Positions 10,858-21,659 of a stretch of DNA of 64,000 nt are shown in pieces. The notes below the pieces were generated by a model. It did not search any database and was not told the origin of the DNA. It was given only the letters and a program-made list of their open reading frames with translations. Within the stretch, counting starts at the first letter, position 1. Every line of letters begins with the position of its first letter. Source of the stretch: Triticum aestivum (taxonomy: Eukaryota; Streptophyta; Magnoliopsida; Poales; Poaceae); NCBI RefSeq assembly GCF_018294505.1, contig NC_057810.1, forward strand, positions 703,773,622 through 703,837,621, written 5' to 3'. A program made the translations under genes and the position numbers.

Positions 10858-12225
10858 TCAGACAACATACGTGAAAGAAAGGAAACCCAACTGAGTAGAA
10901 AGCATAACTAAGGCCCGGTTGAAAAGTACCGAGCCTCTAACCTCTCGATCGACCTCTTCTTTGTTATCGGTGAAAACGATTCCGAAGTTGTAGTTGTTGG
11001 CCACGGTATAGATGCCATCATGGTGGGTGCTGGTAACTTCTTTTCCGGTGGTCAGGCGTACCCTCTTCTTGTATGAATAGGCACATCACAGAAAGCTCGC
11101 ATTCCGACCAGCTTTGCTGCGATTGCAGTCTTGGGAGGGATATCATACTCCTGCGTGACCGTTGTCTCCTCCGGTGTTGGTTTCAGATGTTCCCTTGGCA
11201 TGCGACGAAGAGGACTCATAGGAGAATGTGACTTCTCCGCCTACGATTATCGGCGGTTTCTCCCCGCCGGTGCCGAAGCTTATCTTGGCACCGGCCGGTT
11301 CCTTGCTTGGATGAAGCGCTGGTTTCCCACTTGCTGGCCACTTCAATTTTCTTGACGAAGGAAAACTTGGCTTTCATCTCTTTGCCGGTGTCGTTGGTGC
11401 TGTAATCAGTGGCCACGTTTAGAATCTGCTTGTTGTAAATCCTTGCTTCCTCCAGGTGGTACTCCCTCCGTTCGGAATTACTTGTCGTAGAAATGGATGC
11501 ACCTAGACGTATTTTAGTTCTAGATACATCCATTTTCGAGACAAGTAATTCCGAACGGAGGGAGTACTTCTCATCATAGATCTCACATTTCTCAACTGGC
11601 TCTTCCACCTCCAACCTTGCGCATTGGGATATGTTCTCGTCGGAAGCACTGAGGCAATCTGAGTGACACCCCGTCTGCGTCTAACCTTTTGCAGAATTTC
11701 TTGTTGCCCAGATTCCGGAGTGCAATGAAGCCATCCCCGGTGACCACCTCAAATAATGTATCAGGGTCGTTGTCGTGGAGGGGGTCTTGTATGTGCGCAC
11801 TTGAAACCCAATCATCTGAGTCCGAGCCGCGCTTCCAATACCCATTCAGGTTGGATAATATGCGGACGGTCCCATCATCACGGGTAAAAGTAGTGAAAAT
11901 CACACCTGCATCTCCCTTATCTTCTGTGTGAAATTGCAGACGTAGATGTCCGAATTCATTTCTCAATGCATCTTCGGCAGGTTTCTCATGTAAGAGCTTT
12001 TCCAGCAGGCCAAATCCATCCAAAACCTTCCCAACTTTTTCCCAGATGGTTGCCATGACATGAGTCGTGCCGAGGTATTTGCCATTGTCGCCTTTGAAAG
12101 CAACATGCCTAGGCAATGCCTCGTGTCTCGGCAAACCAGTGACGCCAAAATGATAGTCTCTCATATCTCTAATAGGTATATCATCCTTAAAGTCTTGTAG
12201 TTGCAACTTGGGTATGGAGTCGTGT
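10858..12225 (-). pseudogene. Amaranthin-type agglutinin plus aerolysin-like lectin gene, 3' part, frameshifted
   Basis: The minus strand first encodes an amaranthin-type agglutinin (beta-trefoil) domain at about 12140-11650. Landmarks are LPRHVAFKGDNGKYLG, DDGTVRILSN and ALRNLGNKKFCKRL. Further on (11614-10900) comes sequence like the beta-rich aerolysin/haemolysin-type domain joined to amaranthin domains in cereal lectins such as wheat Hfr-2. That family is described as defence-related. Here the reading frame changes at least four times: near 11680, near 11310, near 11160 and near 11060. A Stowaway MITE sits inside the coding part. The gene is therefore a relic. An upstream exon of the same family lies at 20278-20951 on the same strand. 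The exact 5' end of this block is uncertain, because the open frame beyond about 12225 is AT-rich filler. Confidence 0.85.
11462..11564. mobile_element. Stowaway MITE inside lectin coding sequence
   Basis: 103 bp with long terminal inverted repeats starting CTCCCTCCGTTCGGAATTAC and TA duplications at 11460-11461 and 11565-11566. Insertion plus duplication adds 105 bp, exactly 35 codons. The minus-strand frame remains open through the whole element. Confidence 0.93.
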
Positions 12226-13264
12226 CTTCCTACTAGGGGCCCGTAAACACATTTTTTTAGGAAAAGATGGAGGAACCTGTTATCATTCAGTAAAGAGCAA
12301 AAATAAATAAATAAAGTTCTTGTATTAAAGATAAAGGAAAATTTTACTTTATCTATAAAGCGGGCAATAGCTTCGAGAAAGATAAAGAAAAGGTTAAGTT
12401 TTCTTTTGGTGCACCTATGCTTAAGATAATACTCCCTCCTTTTTAATATAAGGTGTATTTTCTTTTCTTCCAAAAATCTAACATTTCTATCGACCGCTGA
12501 CACCTCCATTTTTGCCCTAGGCCGCCGATGCCCCTTCTAATTTCCTTCTCTTCGCCATTGTGTCCCCTCCTCCTTCCGGACGCCACCAGCGGAAGATGAT
12601 CGCCGATGGTAACTGACGCTAGGAAACGATGGGCGAGCATGGTGGTTGACGGAAGCGACAAATCAGCGTGTGAAAAAGAGGGCGACGTCGAGGGGAGCAT
12701 GTGGACGAGAGAAATTGGACACGTGCTTGCCCATGAAGAGAACGACACACGACGAACGACAACCGGAGTCGAAGGAGACAGCCGAATTCGGCCAGCACAG
12801 CCCATGGGAGAGGGTGTTGGTGGCAGGGACAAGCTCCTTGCGTCTGCGTGAGCCTGAGGAAATCCGGAATCGCACCTGAAGGAGCCATGGAAGACGACCG
12901 CAACACAGATGACGTGGTGGCTGAGTGGCAACGCCAATGGGGGCGCCGGTTTCGAAATGTCTGCGCAAACCCTGCAACAAATTGAACCGGCATGGGGCAC
13001 CCAAGAGATGATGGTTGACCGAGTTACCATAGGCGGCAGTCGTGAGTAGCTTGGACCTTGGAGGCGGTGGCCAGGAGCAGTTGATGCACGGCATGAAACT
13101 ATCAGGAATACTATACCTGGGAGGCGGTGACTGGGAGGAATTGAAGCTCGGCGGGCGGGCGCCAGGAGAAGCATCTAGGAAGAAATGGGAAGAGACGGGA
13201 GAAAGTTGATCGGGAGCAGCTCATTCATGTTGGCCAGGGGCATTTTCATCCTTTTATCTCCTAA
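12226..13264. other. No recognisable gene; one MITE end
   Basis: 12226-12430 is AT-rich. At 12431-12470 a single Stowaway-type end (ACTCCCTCCTTTTTAATATA) is seen without a partner. 12480-13264 is GC-rich with overlapping open frames on both strands, none with a family signature. Confidence 0.4.
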
Positions 13265-13375
13265 TTGTCTCATGGGAAAGTTACCACCTGGCGGACCAGC
13301 CGAAAGTTAAGTCGGACGCACACCCTCGTACGATCGACCCACATATGCTGCCCCGTGTTGCTTCCCACGTCATAC

Positions 13376-14330
13376 GGGGGGGGGGGGGGGCATCCCGCCG
13401 CCCTGCACATCCTTATCTTCTCCCCACCACTCGTTCAGAACCCCTATCTCTACTCTCTCTCCTTCTAGAAAATCGAGTCGATCTCGTCTTATTCCTCTCC
13501 CTGGCCGCCATGCGAGCCCGTCCTCCCTTTGGTTTTCAGGTCCGAGAGGGGTGTTGCAAAGGGAGGCCATGGGCTTCTTGCAACCCGGCCGGGGGAAGCC
13601 ATGGCCGTCCATATCAGGTCGGATGCTTTGCAACCAGCGAGGCTAGAGATGGCGGCCACCAGTGCTTAAACCGGTAACGCCGGGCGGGAGGGGGGTGGGG
13701 GAGGAGGATGCTGCAACCGTTGGACGGAGGTGGTGGAACCGCCTAGCTGAGGTGCTGAGATGGCATGGCAGAGATGCTACAAACAATAGACGACAGTGTT
13801 GGGACCGCCTGGGGGCGGTGCTGCATCCGTTGCCAGCAAAGCTTCATCCGTTGTTGGCGAAGCTGCATCATTTTGCCGGCGGTGCTGCAACCACTTTTGA
13901 TCTGTGATGGAACCTGACGGCCGTCAAGTTGTTTTTGTTGAGACTGACAAATTTCTTTTTTATCGGTACCGTATAGATTTTTTTGCTACGACCAGCAGCG
14001 ATGAGCTTCTTTTGCTGGAGCCATTGACAGTTCTCGCTGGAAGCACCAATCTTTTTGCTGCCATGGACGATTACAATGTTTTTGTTGCCGAGTTTTTTTT
14101 TTACTGGGAATATGGTGGTGCGCTCAGTTTTAGCCAGAACCAGCATCGGTGGTGCTACAACCGGTATGACATTTTGCTACGTCCAGCCACGACATCTCCC
14201 TAGCGGACACGAGCGGCGTTTTCGGTGTGGCAAGTTTTTGTTGGAACTGGCCATGCTTGTTACTACGACCGGGCATGGCAATTGCTGTGACCGGCCATGG
14301 CGACCCCAGGTGGCATCTTCATCGGAGCTC
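13376..14330. repeat. Degenerate repeat-rich block
   Basis: A G run at 13376-13389 precedes about 600 bp of loosely repeated units around TTTTTGCTACAACC, GCTGCAACC and TTGCTGGAA (13700-14320). This pattern is seen in non-autonomous grass DNA transposons. The open frames are low-complexity shadows. No terminal repeats were identified. Confidence 0.45.
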
Positions 14331-14831
14331 AAAGACCAAGGGGGCTCATTGAAGGGGGACGTCACCAGCGATGCGCGAGGTGGACTTTTTTCCCGCGTGC
14401 GAGATATGTCGTGATACAGGGTTTAGTTGACTTTTTTATTTTTATTTTTTGTTTCTTTGCGTGCGGGAGGTGGAGGGGACAAAGATAATAATCTAATCTA
14501 ACAGCTTGTTTTTTTTGCGAGGCAGATCGTGGGGCCGCGTGGCGACCGGTCCAAATTTGGGCCGGCCGACCGGTGCCTAGCACGGGCCTTTTCTAATAAT
14601 GGTCTGAAACAGTGCGCAATGGTATATCTAGAAGTATAAAAAACTTAGCATTTTTCAAAATATGAGAATAGTTAGGGCATTTCTCAAAACCTAAAACTTT
14701 CTAGTGGCATATATCAAATTTACCCATAATAACTTTCTTATCTGCAGAGCGCAGATGAGCTAATCCAGTGGCCGGCGCAAGAGACTAAGAGATAATATTT
14801 AGTAGGGTGTTAGTGTGATTTAAGTGATACA
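14331..14831. other. No recognisable feature
   Basis: T-rich then mixed sequence between the repeat block and the next MITE. No gene or boundary is seen. Confidence 0.4.
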
Positions 14832-14833
14832 TA

Positions 14834-15090
14834 CTCCCTCCATTTCTTTTTAGTCCGCATATAAGATTTGGTCAAAGTCAAACTTTGTAAAGTTTGACTA
14901 ACTTTATAGAAAAAAATATTAACATCTCCATTACTAAAGGTATATGTTATGAAAATTAATTTCATCATGCATCTAATATTATTGATTTCATAGTGTGGAT
15001 GTTGATATCTTTTCCTACAAAGCTAGTCAAATTTTACAAAGTTTAACTTTGATCAAATCTTATATGCAAACTAAAAAGAAACGGAGGGAG
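14834..15090. mobile_element. Stowaway MITE, 257 bp
   Basis: Terminal inverted repeats begin CTCCCTCCATTTCTTTTTAG and extend roughly 75 bp, including the TTTGGTCAAAGTCAAACTTT segment and its complement near 15030-15060. TA duplications lie at 14832-14833 and 15091-15092. Confidence 0.93.
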
Positions 15091-15240
15091 TATGTGAAGA
15101 ACTCTGCATGGAAATATAACTAATCCCTCTGTTTGAATAGTTGACTTTTTCTTATTTGGCAGTAGTCTCTAATTAGTAACTTTCACACCTCACATTTCAA
15201 TGATAATGCAAGTAATAAACTAAATAAAAAAAAGTGAAAC

Positions 15241-16070
15241 TCAACATGGCAATGGGTACCCGCTACCCGCAAACCCGGCGGGTAAAAACTCTATTAGGGT
15301 GAGGGTATGGAAAATAAAAATACCCATGGGTTTCTAAATAAGAAAAAGTTATACCCATCGGATAAATCGGTTATGGGTACGGGAAGGCAATACCCATACC
15401 CATGAACCCGCAAACCCGTATACTACTACACCATGTCAAGTAGGCCCATGTGTCATTGACTAGATTGAGAAAATAAACCAAAGCTACCAAACGCTAAGTA
15501 CAACTTGCGAAGTAGATTTGTTGTCATTGGTCTCCTCTCTCCTGCACGCGACCCTCCTCGTGCCTCCAGGTTCTCACGGGATGACGTGGACGTTAAATTA
15601 TACTTCTTCGCCTCCCTTCTCACGCCTCCAACCACCTTCATTAGAGAAGATGCATGGGCGCTTCGGTGACTACAAGCCGGGCATGTGCTCCGCCAATGAA
15701 AATGATGAAGCATGACAAGCGTCCAATTTGGTGAATAATTTTGCACTCCACACTTAACATTTTTTTGAATTTCCATGATGCATGAATGTGCTGATGATTG
15801 GTTTGGTCCACTGAAGAATGTGTATGATGCATGAATGGATTATTTGAATGTCTTGATAATTGTTTGGTCAACTTTGAACATGCTGAAATATAAATGCCAA
15901 GATGGGTATTTTAACCCGCGGGTATTACCCGTACACGGCGGGTACGGATATGGGAACAATTTGAAACCCGGGGTGTGGGTACGGGTATGGATTTATGCGG
16001 AAAATATTGAGACGGGTGCGGGTTTTGGCATGCTTTAAACATACCCATACCCTACGGGTGCCATGTTGAC
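15241..16070. mobile_element. hAT-like non-autonomous element, about 830 bp
   Basis: The ends are inverted copies (TCAACATGGCAATGGGTACC on the left; reverse complement of the right end GTCAACATGGCACCCGTAGG). Several GGGTACGGGTATGG-type subterminal motifs are clustered in both ends (15245-15420 and 15900-16060). A GTGAAAC direct repeat at 15234-15240 and 16071-16077 is the likely target duplication. No transposase is encoded. Confidence 0.7.
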
Positions 16071-16289
16071 GTGAAACACATTTTCATAACAAATCCAATG
16101 ACATTTCTATCCAACGAACCTGAATTGGTTCCCTACCACATGACACATGTGGTAAGCAATCCAAATAATTCAAAAAAAAAAACATGAATTGGTTCCCATA
16201 AAAAAAAACCCAAATTGGTTCCAGTTACTCCTTTCTCCCAATGAACATTCAGTAGTTTCCTCCTTTTCCAGATAACTTGCAATTGCATA

Positions 16290-16453
16290 ATAACATACTC
16301 CCTTCTTCCGAAAATATAAGGCGCCGATTGACTTTTCTGGTCTTTTTGCATAATTTTGACTATAATTTTCAGGTATTTTATGTCTATAAGATTAGTATAT
16401 AGATATATGAAATAAAATTGTTTTGCAAGACAAATATGACTATGCTTCTTATT
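16290..16453. mobile_element. Truncated Stowaway-type MITE end
   Basis: ACTCCCTTCTTCCGAAAATATAAGG begins near 16297 with the usual AT-rich interior, but no matching right end is present. Confidence 0.4.
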
Positions 16454-17320
16454 CAGGCTGCAACTGGACATGGGCTGCCCACGGTGCGCACTTAAAAGTC
16501 CACATAATTTGCATTTGTGGACACCCATGTAATTTACGTTTTTGTATGTGAAATAAGTGGGTTGTCCCGCGGGCGCCGCCTCTAACCCACCTCCTCTTCT
16601 TCATTCCCCTAGAATCAACTTCTTCTCCGTTCTTCCATGACGGTTGCGATGCAGCAACGGTATAGGGCACGCCGCCGCCTATCTCCTCCTTGGCCGGCTA
16701 GCGCCGTCGTCTGCCTCGTCCATCGACCGTAGCGCCGGCGTCCGTCTCCTTAATGGACGCCCTAGGGCCTCCCTCGTCTGCCTCATAGAAAAGTAGCAAC
16801 AGACATGGACAACCACCACACCCGAGTTCTTCGGCGCTGCTGCCCTCAAGCTCCGTCGCCGCCTTGAACGAGTCCCTCTGCCCCGGATCTGGCGGCCGCC
16901 GCCGTCCCGGACCTACCCTTCGCCGCCTTAAATGAGTCCCTCCGCCCCGGATCTGGCGGCCGTCGCCGTCCTAGACCTCCCCTGCAGTGCGCCACCGTGC
17001 CAGACACCAGCGCGGCCAACCGTCATGGACAGTGCGGGGCGGCTGTCATATGTGCCAAGGATGCAATCGGCTGCTGATAGTTCGCTGGAAGCCATGAATA
17101 CAAACCCAGGATAGAAAAACGTGCAAACTCATGTGGGCGTGCGTTTAACACAGGAGAGTTGATTTAAGTTTTTTTTTTGAGGATGAGAGTTGATTTAAGT
17201 GGGCATGCGGCGGCCGCAAACTTTTGTTTGTGTTAAGTGGAAAGCCCACTTAATCCCACATAATCATGTGGACATATGTGGCATGATGTAGGAGGCGCAG
17301 GTGATCCCACTTGCAGCCTG
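16454..17320. mobile_element. Terminal-inverted-repeat element of unknown superfamily
   Basis: CAGGCTGCAACTGG at 16454 is inverted at the right end (CCACTTGCAGCCTG, ending 17320). Subterminal similarity continues around GTGGACAC and ATAATCATGTGGACAT. The GC-rich interior resembles an exon fragment, with an internal duplication of about 70 bp that reads NESLxPGSGxxRRP. The right-hand parts are repeated in the two downstream tandem copies. Confidence 0.55.
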
Positions 17321-19423
17321 ACTTCTTGACCCGCATTTTTTTTAAAGATTGACTTCTTATACATGTGCAATCAGAGGCGGAGCTATGTTGGGGCCGGGGG
17401 CCGCTGCCCCCCCCCCCCCTCCCCAGCCTTTGACCAATTTCTAAAGAAATATTTTTTGGGAGACTTAGATTAAAACATTTTTAGCATTTGCCCCCCCCCC
17501 CCCAGACACTGATCATTTGTCCCGTGGGCGCCGCCTCTAACCCACCTCCTCTTCATTATTCCCCTAGAATTAACTTCTTCTCCGTTCTTCCATGACGGTT
17601 GAGATGCAACAACGGTATAGGGCACGCCGCTGCCTATCTCCTCCTTGGCCGGCTAGCGCCGTCGTCTGCCTCGTCCATCGACCATAGCGCCGGCATCCGT
17701 CTCCTTGATGGACGCCCTAGGGCCGCCCTCGTCTGCCTCATAGAAAAGTAGCAACCGACATGGACAACCACCACACCCGAGTTCTTCGGCGCTGCTGCCC
17801 TCAAGCTCCGTCGCCGCCTTGAACGAGTCCCTCTGCCCCGGATCTGGCGACCGCCGCCGTCCCGGACCTACCCTTCGCCGCCTTAAACGAGTCCCTCCGC
17901 CTCGAATCTGGCGGCTATCGCCGTCCTAGACCTCCCCTGCAGTGCGCCGCTGTGCCAGACACCAGCGCCGCCAACCGTCATGGACAATGCGGGGTGGCTG
18001 TCATATGTGCCAAGGATGCAATCGGCTGCTGATATTTCGCTGGAAGCCATGGATACAAACTCAGGACAAAAAAACGTGCAAACTCATGTGGGCGTGCGTT
18101 TAACACAGGAGAGTTGATTTAAGTTTTTTTTAAGCGTGAGAGTTGATTTAAATGGGCATGCGGCGGCCGCAAACTCTTGTTTGTGTTAAGTGGAAAGCCC
18201 ACTTAATCCCACATAATCATGTGGACATATGTGGCATGATGTGGGAGGCGCAGGTGATCCCACTTGCAGCCTGACTTCTTGACCCGCAATTTTTTTTAAA
18301 AGATTGACTTCTTATACATGTGCAATCAGAGGCGGAGCTATGTTGAGGCCGGGGGGCCGCTGCCCCCCCAGCCTTTGACCAATTTCTAAAGAAATTTTTT
18401 TTGGGAGACTTAGATTAGAACATTTTTAGCATTTGCCCCCCCCCCCCCCCCCGACACTGATCATTTGTCCCGCGGGTGCCGCCTCTAACCCACCTCCTCT
18501 TCTTCATTCCCCTAGAATTAACTTCTTCTTCGTTCTTCCATGACGGTTGCGATGCAGCAACGGTATAGGGCACGCCGCCGCCTATCTCCTCCTTGGCCGG
18601 CTAGCGCCGTCGTCTGCCTCGTCCATCGACCGTAGCGCCGGCGTCCGTCTCTTTGATGGACGCCCTAGGGCCGCCCTCGTCTGCCTCATAGAAAAGTAGC
18701 AATAGACATGGACAACCACCACACCCGAGTTCTTCGGCGCTGCTGCCCTCAAGCTCCGTCGTCGCCTTGAACGAGTCCCTCTCCCCTGGATCTGGCGACC
18801 GCCGCCGTCCCGGACCCTTCGCCGCCTTAAACGAGTCCCTCCGCCCCGGATCTGGCGGCTATCGCCGTCCTAGACCTCCCCTGCAGTGCGCCGCCGTGCC
18901 AGACACCAGCGCCGCCAACCGTCATGGACAGTGCGGGGCGGCTGTCATATGTGCCAAGGATGCAATCGGCTGCTGATATTTCGCTGGTAGCCATGGATAC
19001 AAACTCAGGACAGAAAAACGTGCAAACTCATGTGGGCGTGCGTTTAACACAGGAGAGTTGATTTAAGTTTTTTTTTGAGGGTGAGAGTTGATTTAAGTGG
19101 GCATGCGGCGGCCGCAAACTCTTGTTTGTGTTAAGTGGAAAGCCCACTTAATCCCACATAATCATGTGGACATATGTGGCATGATGTGGGAGGCGCAGGT
19201 GATCCCACTTGCAGCCTGACTTCTTGACCCGCAATTTTTTTTTAAAGATTGACTTCTTATACATGTGCAATCAGAGGCGGAGCTATGTTGGGGCCGGGGG
19301 GCTGCTGCCCCCCCCCCCCAGCCTTTGACCAATTTCTAAAGAAATTTTTTTGGGAGACTTAAATTAGAACATTTTTAGCATTTGCCCCCCCCCCCCCCCC
19401 CGCCCCCAGACACTGATCGTTTG
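16564..19423. repeat. Three tandem copies of a ~950-bp unit
   Basis: Copies start at 16564, 17519 and 18467 (lengths about 955, 948 and 957 bp), each beginning GTCCCGCGGG or a one-base variant. They are highly similar over the whole unit. Each holds most of the TIR element and, at its end, the left part of a hAT MITE preceded by TGTGCAAT. The junctions fall inside that MITE at CACTGATCATTTG/TCCCG, with TTGTCCC microhomology to the first unit's start. The small plus-strand frames in each copy differ between copies and are unlikely to be translated. Confidence 0.95.
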
Positions 19424-19474
19424 TGTCCCCCCCTCCCCCCCTCCCCCCGAGTTTTTCGGGTAGCTCCGCCACTG
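19272..19474. mobile_element. hAT-type MITE, complete copy
   Basis: 203 bp starting CAGAGGCGGAGCTA and ending TAGCTCCGCCACTG. It is flanked by a perfect 8-bp duplication, TGTGCAAT, at 19264-19271 and 19475-19482, typical of hAT elements. The interior holds long C runs. Left fragments of the same MITE occur at 17372-17518 and 18327-18466 as part of the tandem duplication. Confidence 0.9.
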
Positions 19475-19580
19475 TGTGCAATCCACGTACTTTTTGATAT
19501 ATATTAGTGGTTAAAGTCATGCATCAAAGACCATGCAAAATTAAGCGCACTTTATATTTTAAGAAGGATGGAGTATCAAC

Positions 19581-19640
19581 TATCCCTACGTTCCATAGTT
19601 TTTGTCTTCGTTATAGTTAAATTATGGAACGGAAGGAATA
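19581..19640. mobile_element. Very short Stowaway-like MITE
   Basis: TCCCTACGTTCCATA at the left is inverted at the right (TATGGAACGGAAGGA), with TA at both outer ends. Confidence 0.55.
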
Positions 19641-19664
19641 CTATTCTGGTAGCGTGATAACTGT

Positions 19665-19739
19665 TACTCCCTCCGCCTCAAAATAAGTATAATACAAAGT
19701 TGTACTAAATTTGAGACATTTATTTTTGGGACGATGGTA
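19665..19739. mobile_element. Short Stowaway MITE
   Basis: The left end CTCCCTCCGCCTCAAAATAAG matches the reverse complement of the right end (CCATCGTCCCAAAAATAAA). TA is at 19665-19666 and 19738-19739. The size class is the same as the LINE-split MITE at the start of the window. Confidence 0.7.
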
Positions 19740-19868
19740 ATAACCGGTAATATAATCATAACGAGAGTGTTGATGGTGATAAAAAAGAGAGTCATATCGT
19801 AGTTATAATACCAATAATACTAAACATACAAAGAGTTACACTTATATGTATGCCTAGCGTTACTCTTA

Positions 19869-20133
19869 GGCTGGTCATAGTGGAGAGTAACTAAGACTAA
19901 TAACATGCATATGTTATTAGTCTATGTTACCACCTTCCTAGTGGGGAGTAACATATGTGATGTCTTTATTTATTTCTTTGTAGAATCATTTTGCATTGCA
20001 AAATGCTATGCGATGATAACATATTATGTTACTCTATTTGCCTCTCTTATCATTAACTACTTGCCATCTCACAATTTTTGCTTACGTGACATCTATGCTA
20101 GTACTACTTATATTACTCCTATTATGACCAGCC
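19869..20133. mobile_element. Tourist-type (PIF/Harbinger) MITE, 265 bp
   Basis: GGCTGGTCATAGTGG at the left is inverted at the right (CCTATTATGACCAGCC). TTA trinucleotides flank at 19866-19868 and 20134-20136. It lies just downstream of a likely lectin splice donor on the minus strand, so inside a presumed intron. Confidence 0.9.
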
Positions 20134-20277
20134 TTACTACGATTAGTTTCGAAGCCTTTTATGGAAACAAACTCAGCAATAGAACTAGAAGGGCTAGTCA
20201 AAGTCTTTTTATAGAAAAGAAAAAAATGTTTGTTACCCGGCCGGCGTACGAGTAGAGTAGAGGCAAGTAACCCTAAC

Positions 20278-20951
20278 CTGATAGTGTCGTTGGTCTTGAA
20301 ACGCTCGGGCCGAAAGAGCATGCAATGCGGGCTGGACGTGTCCTCCTCCGGTTCATTTGCGGTGGCGGTGCCAATGACCCAGGAAGAGGAAGGGCGTGTG
20401 CCGTGGGCGCCGGGCTCCTGCACCTCCACAGGTACTCCCTCCGTCTAGGTGTGTAAGTCATCTTACGAAAACCAAATAATCTCAAAACACTTAGGCGTGG
20501 TGCATTAAATTCTACATCGTTTCTTGTTTCTTGACATATCAATCAATAAGAGATGTGGGGTGTGCATGCTTTTAATGACTTGAGAGTACCAAACACGACA
20601 TGCAGTGGTTAGTTCATTGCATGCAATGCTATTAATTAGCAAATGAATATTAAGTTCTTTTGTTTTCCCCTCCTCCTTGGTCACGGTGCACAACCTAAAA
20701 TGACTTACTCACCTAGACGGAGAGAGTATCCAGTACTTGTTGTTGTAGCAGCAGCGGACGTGGACGTACCCGGGGTGCTCCCCCCACGGCTCCACGAAGA
20801 ATCGAGCGCGCATGTTTTCGATGAGGGCGTCGGCGTTCGCCTCGATGCGATTGCCGCCCTCCTTGCGATGCACGCACTGCAGGTAGTAATGGCTGTTTTG
20901 TGAACGGAGGCCGAAGCATTCGGACGAGGCCAGCTGAGGCAGCATTGCCAT
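20278..20951 (-). pseudogene. Lectin gene 5' exon, interrupted by a MITE
   Basis: On the minus strand an ATG at 20951 opens a frame with ASSECFGLRSQNSHYYLQC and VHVRCCYNNKYW. I recognise this as the first agglutinin-like domain of cereal amaranthin/aerolysin-type lectins. The frame is cut at 20728 by a 292-bp Stowaway MITE. It resumes beyond it (20432-20278) in the same frame with NEPEEDTSSPHCMLFRPERF, and ends at a good splice donor, CAG|GTTAGG. A CT-rich stretch precedes the ATG. I infer this is the 5' exon of the gene whose 3' part lies at 10858-12225; the intervening 8 kb is transposon-filled. A linking middle exon was not found. The family call rests on remembered motifs. Confidence 0.7.
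20435..20726. mobile_element. Stowaway MITE in lectin exon
   Basis: 292 bp with inverted ends (CTCCCTCCGTCTAGGTGTGT; the right end reads inward as CTCTCTCCGTCTAGGTGAGT) and TA at 20433-20434 and 20727-20728. On the minus strand it introduces a stop eight codons after entry. Both ends carry splice-like motifs, AG|GTGAGT and ACACCTAG|A. Confidence 0.92.
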
Positions 20952-20965
20952 CCCCTCTCTCTCTC

Positions 20966-21190
20966 TATGTGTCTCTACGTGCGTGTGTGTAGGCGGGGTG
21001 TTGTGTGTAGGCAATTTATTGGAGGCCAGATCGATCAGCTGGGCAACCTCAGAAAACCTTTTCCCATTTTTGTGGCGTACATTTATTGTATTTTATTTAT
21101 TTATACTTTTGGAACTAGTAGCTACACGGAGAGAGCGTCGGTGGTATCTCGTTGTCCTGTTTCTTAAACCTTTTATGAGACATTATCAGA
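20966..21190. other. Upstream flank of the lectin 5' exon
   Basis: A CT/GT-rich stretch at 20952-20995 is followed by AT-rich sequence, with TATTTATTTATA near 21090-21105. Nothing firm can be called a promoter. Confidence 0.35.
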
Positions 21191-21420
21191 GCCTTAAGCT
21201 GGTGGTAATGAAAGTATCATATTTTAGTATCATAAGTTAGTATTTTAGGTTGCCTTATTAATTGTAATGCATGATACAAAGTAGTACAACATTTAATATG
21301 ATACAGTATCATGATATGATACTACATCCCTCTTTTCTCATTTAATTGTGTGTCACATCATCCAAAAAGTTTAGTTGACATGTATAATATCACTTATGAT
21401 ACTCCCATTTCAACCGGTTC
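21191..21420. mobile_element. Tourist-like MITE, degenerate
   Basis: Repeated GTATCAT/ATGATAC motifs are arranged symmetrically. TTAAGCTGGTGGTAATG at the left is weakly inverted at the right (CATTTCAACCGGTT). This resembles grass Harbinger-type MITEs, but the ends are imperfect. Confidence 0.45.
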
Positions 21421-21659
21421 ACAATTTGTTCTTACACTTTGTTTTGCGAGTGATTTGTACTTGTACTTTTAGCCAAGCAAATCTTATTTACATGATAAAA
21501 ACTGCATGGTAAAAGCAATCTCTAATTGACGAATTAGTCCATGAATAAAAAAACTGCTACATCGTACGGCCTGAACATATAGTACAATTGTAGACCCATA
21601 AAAATATGAGCACGGTGCCAAGTCTAGGACTTGAAACCTAATGGATTAGATATAGTGTG
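21421..21659. other. No recognisable feature
   Basis: AT-rich DNA with no gene or repeat signature that I can support. Confidence 0.4.
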
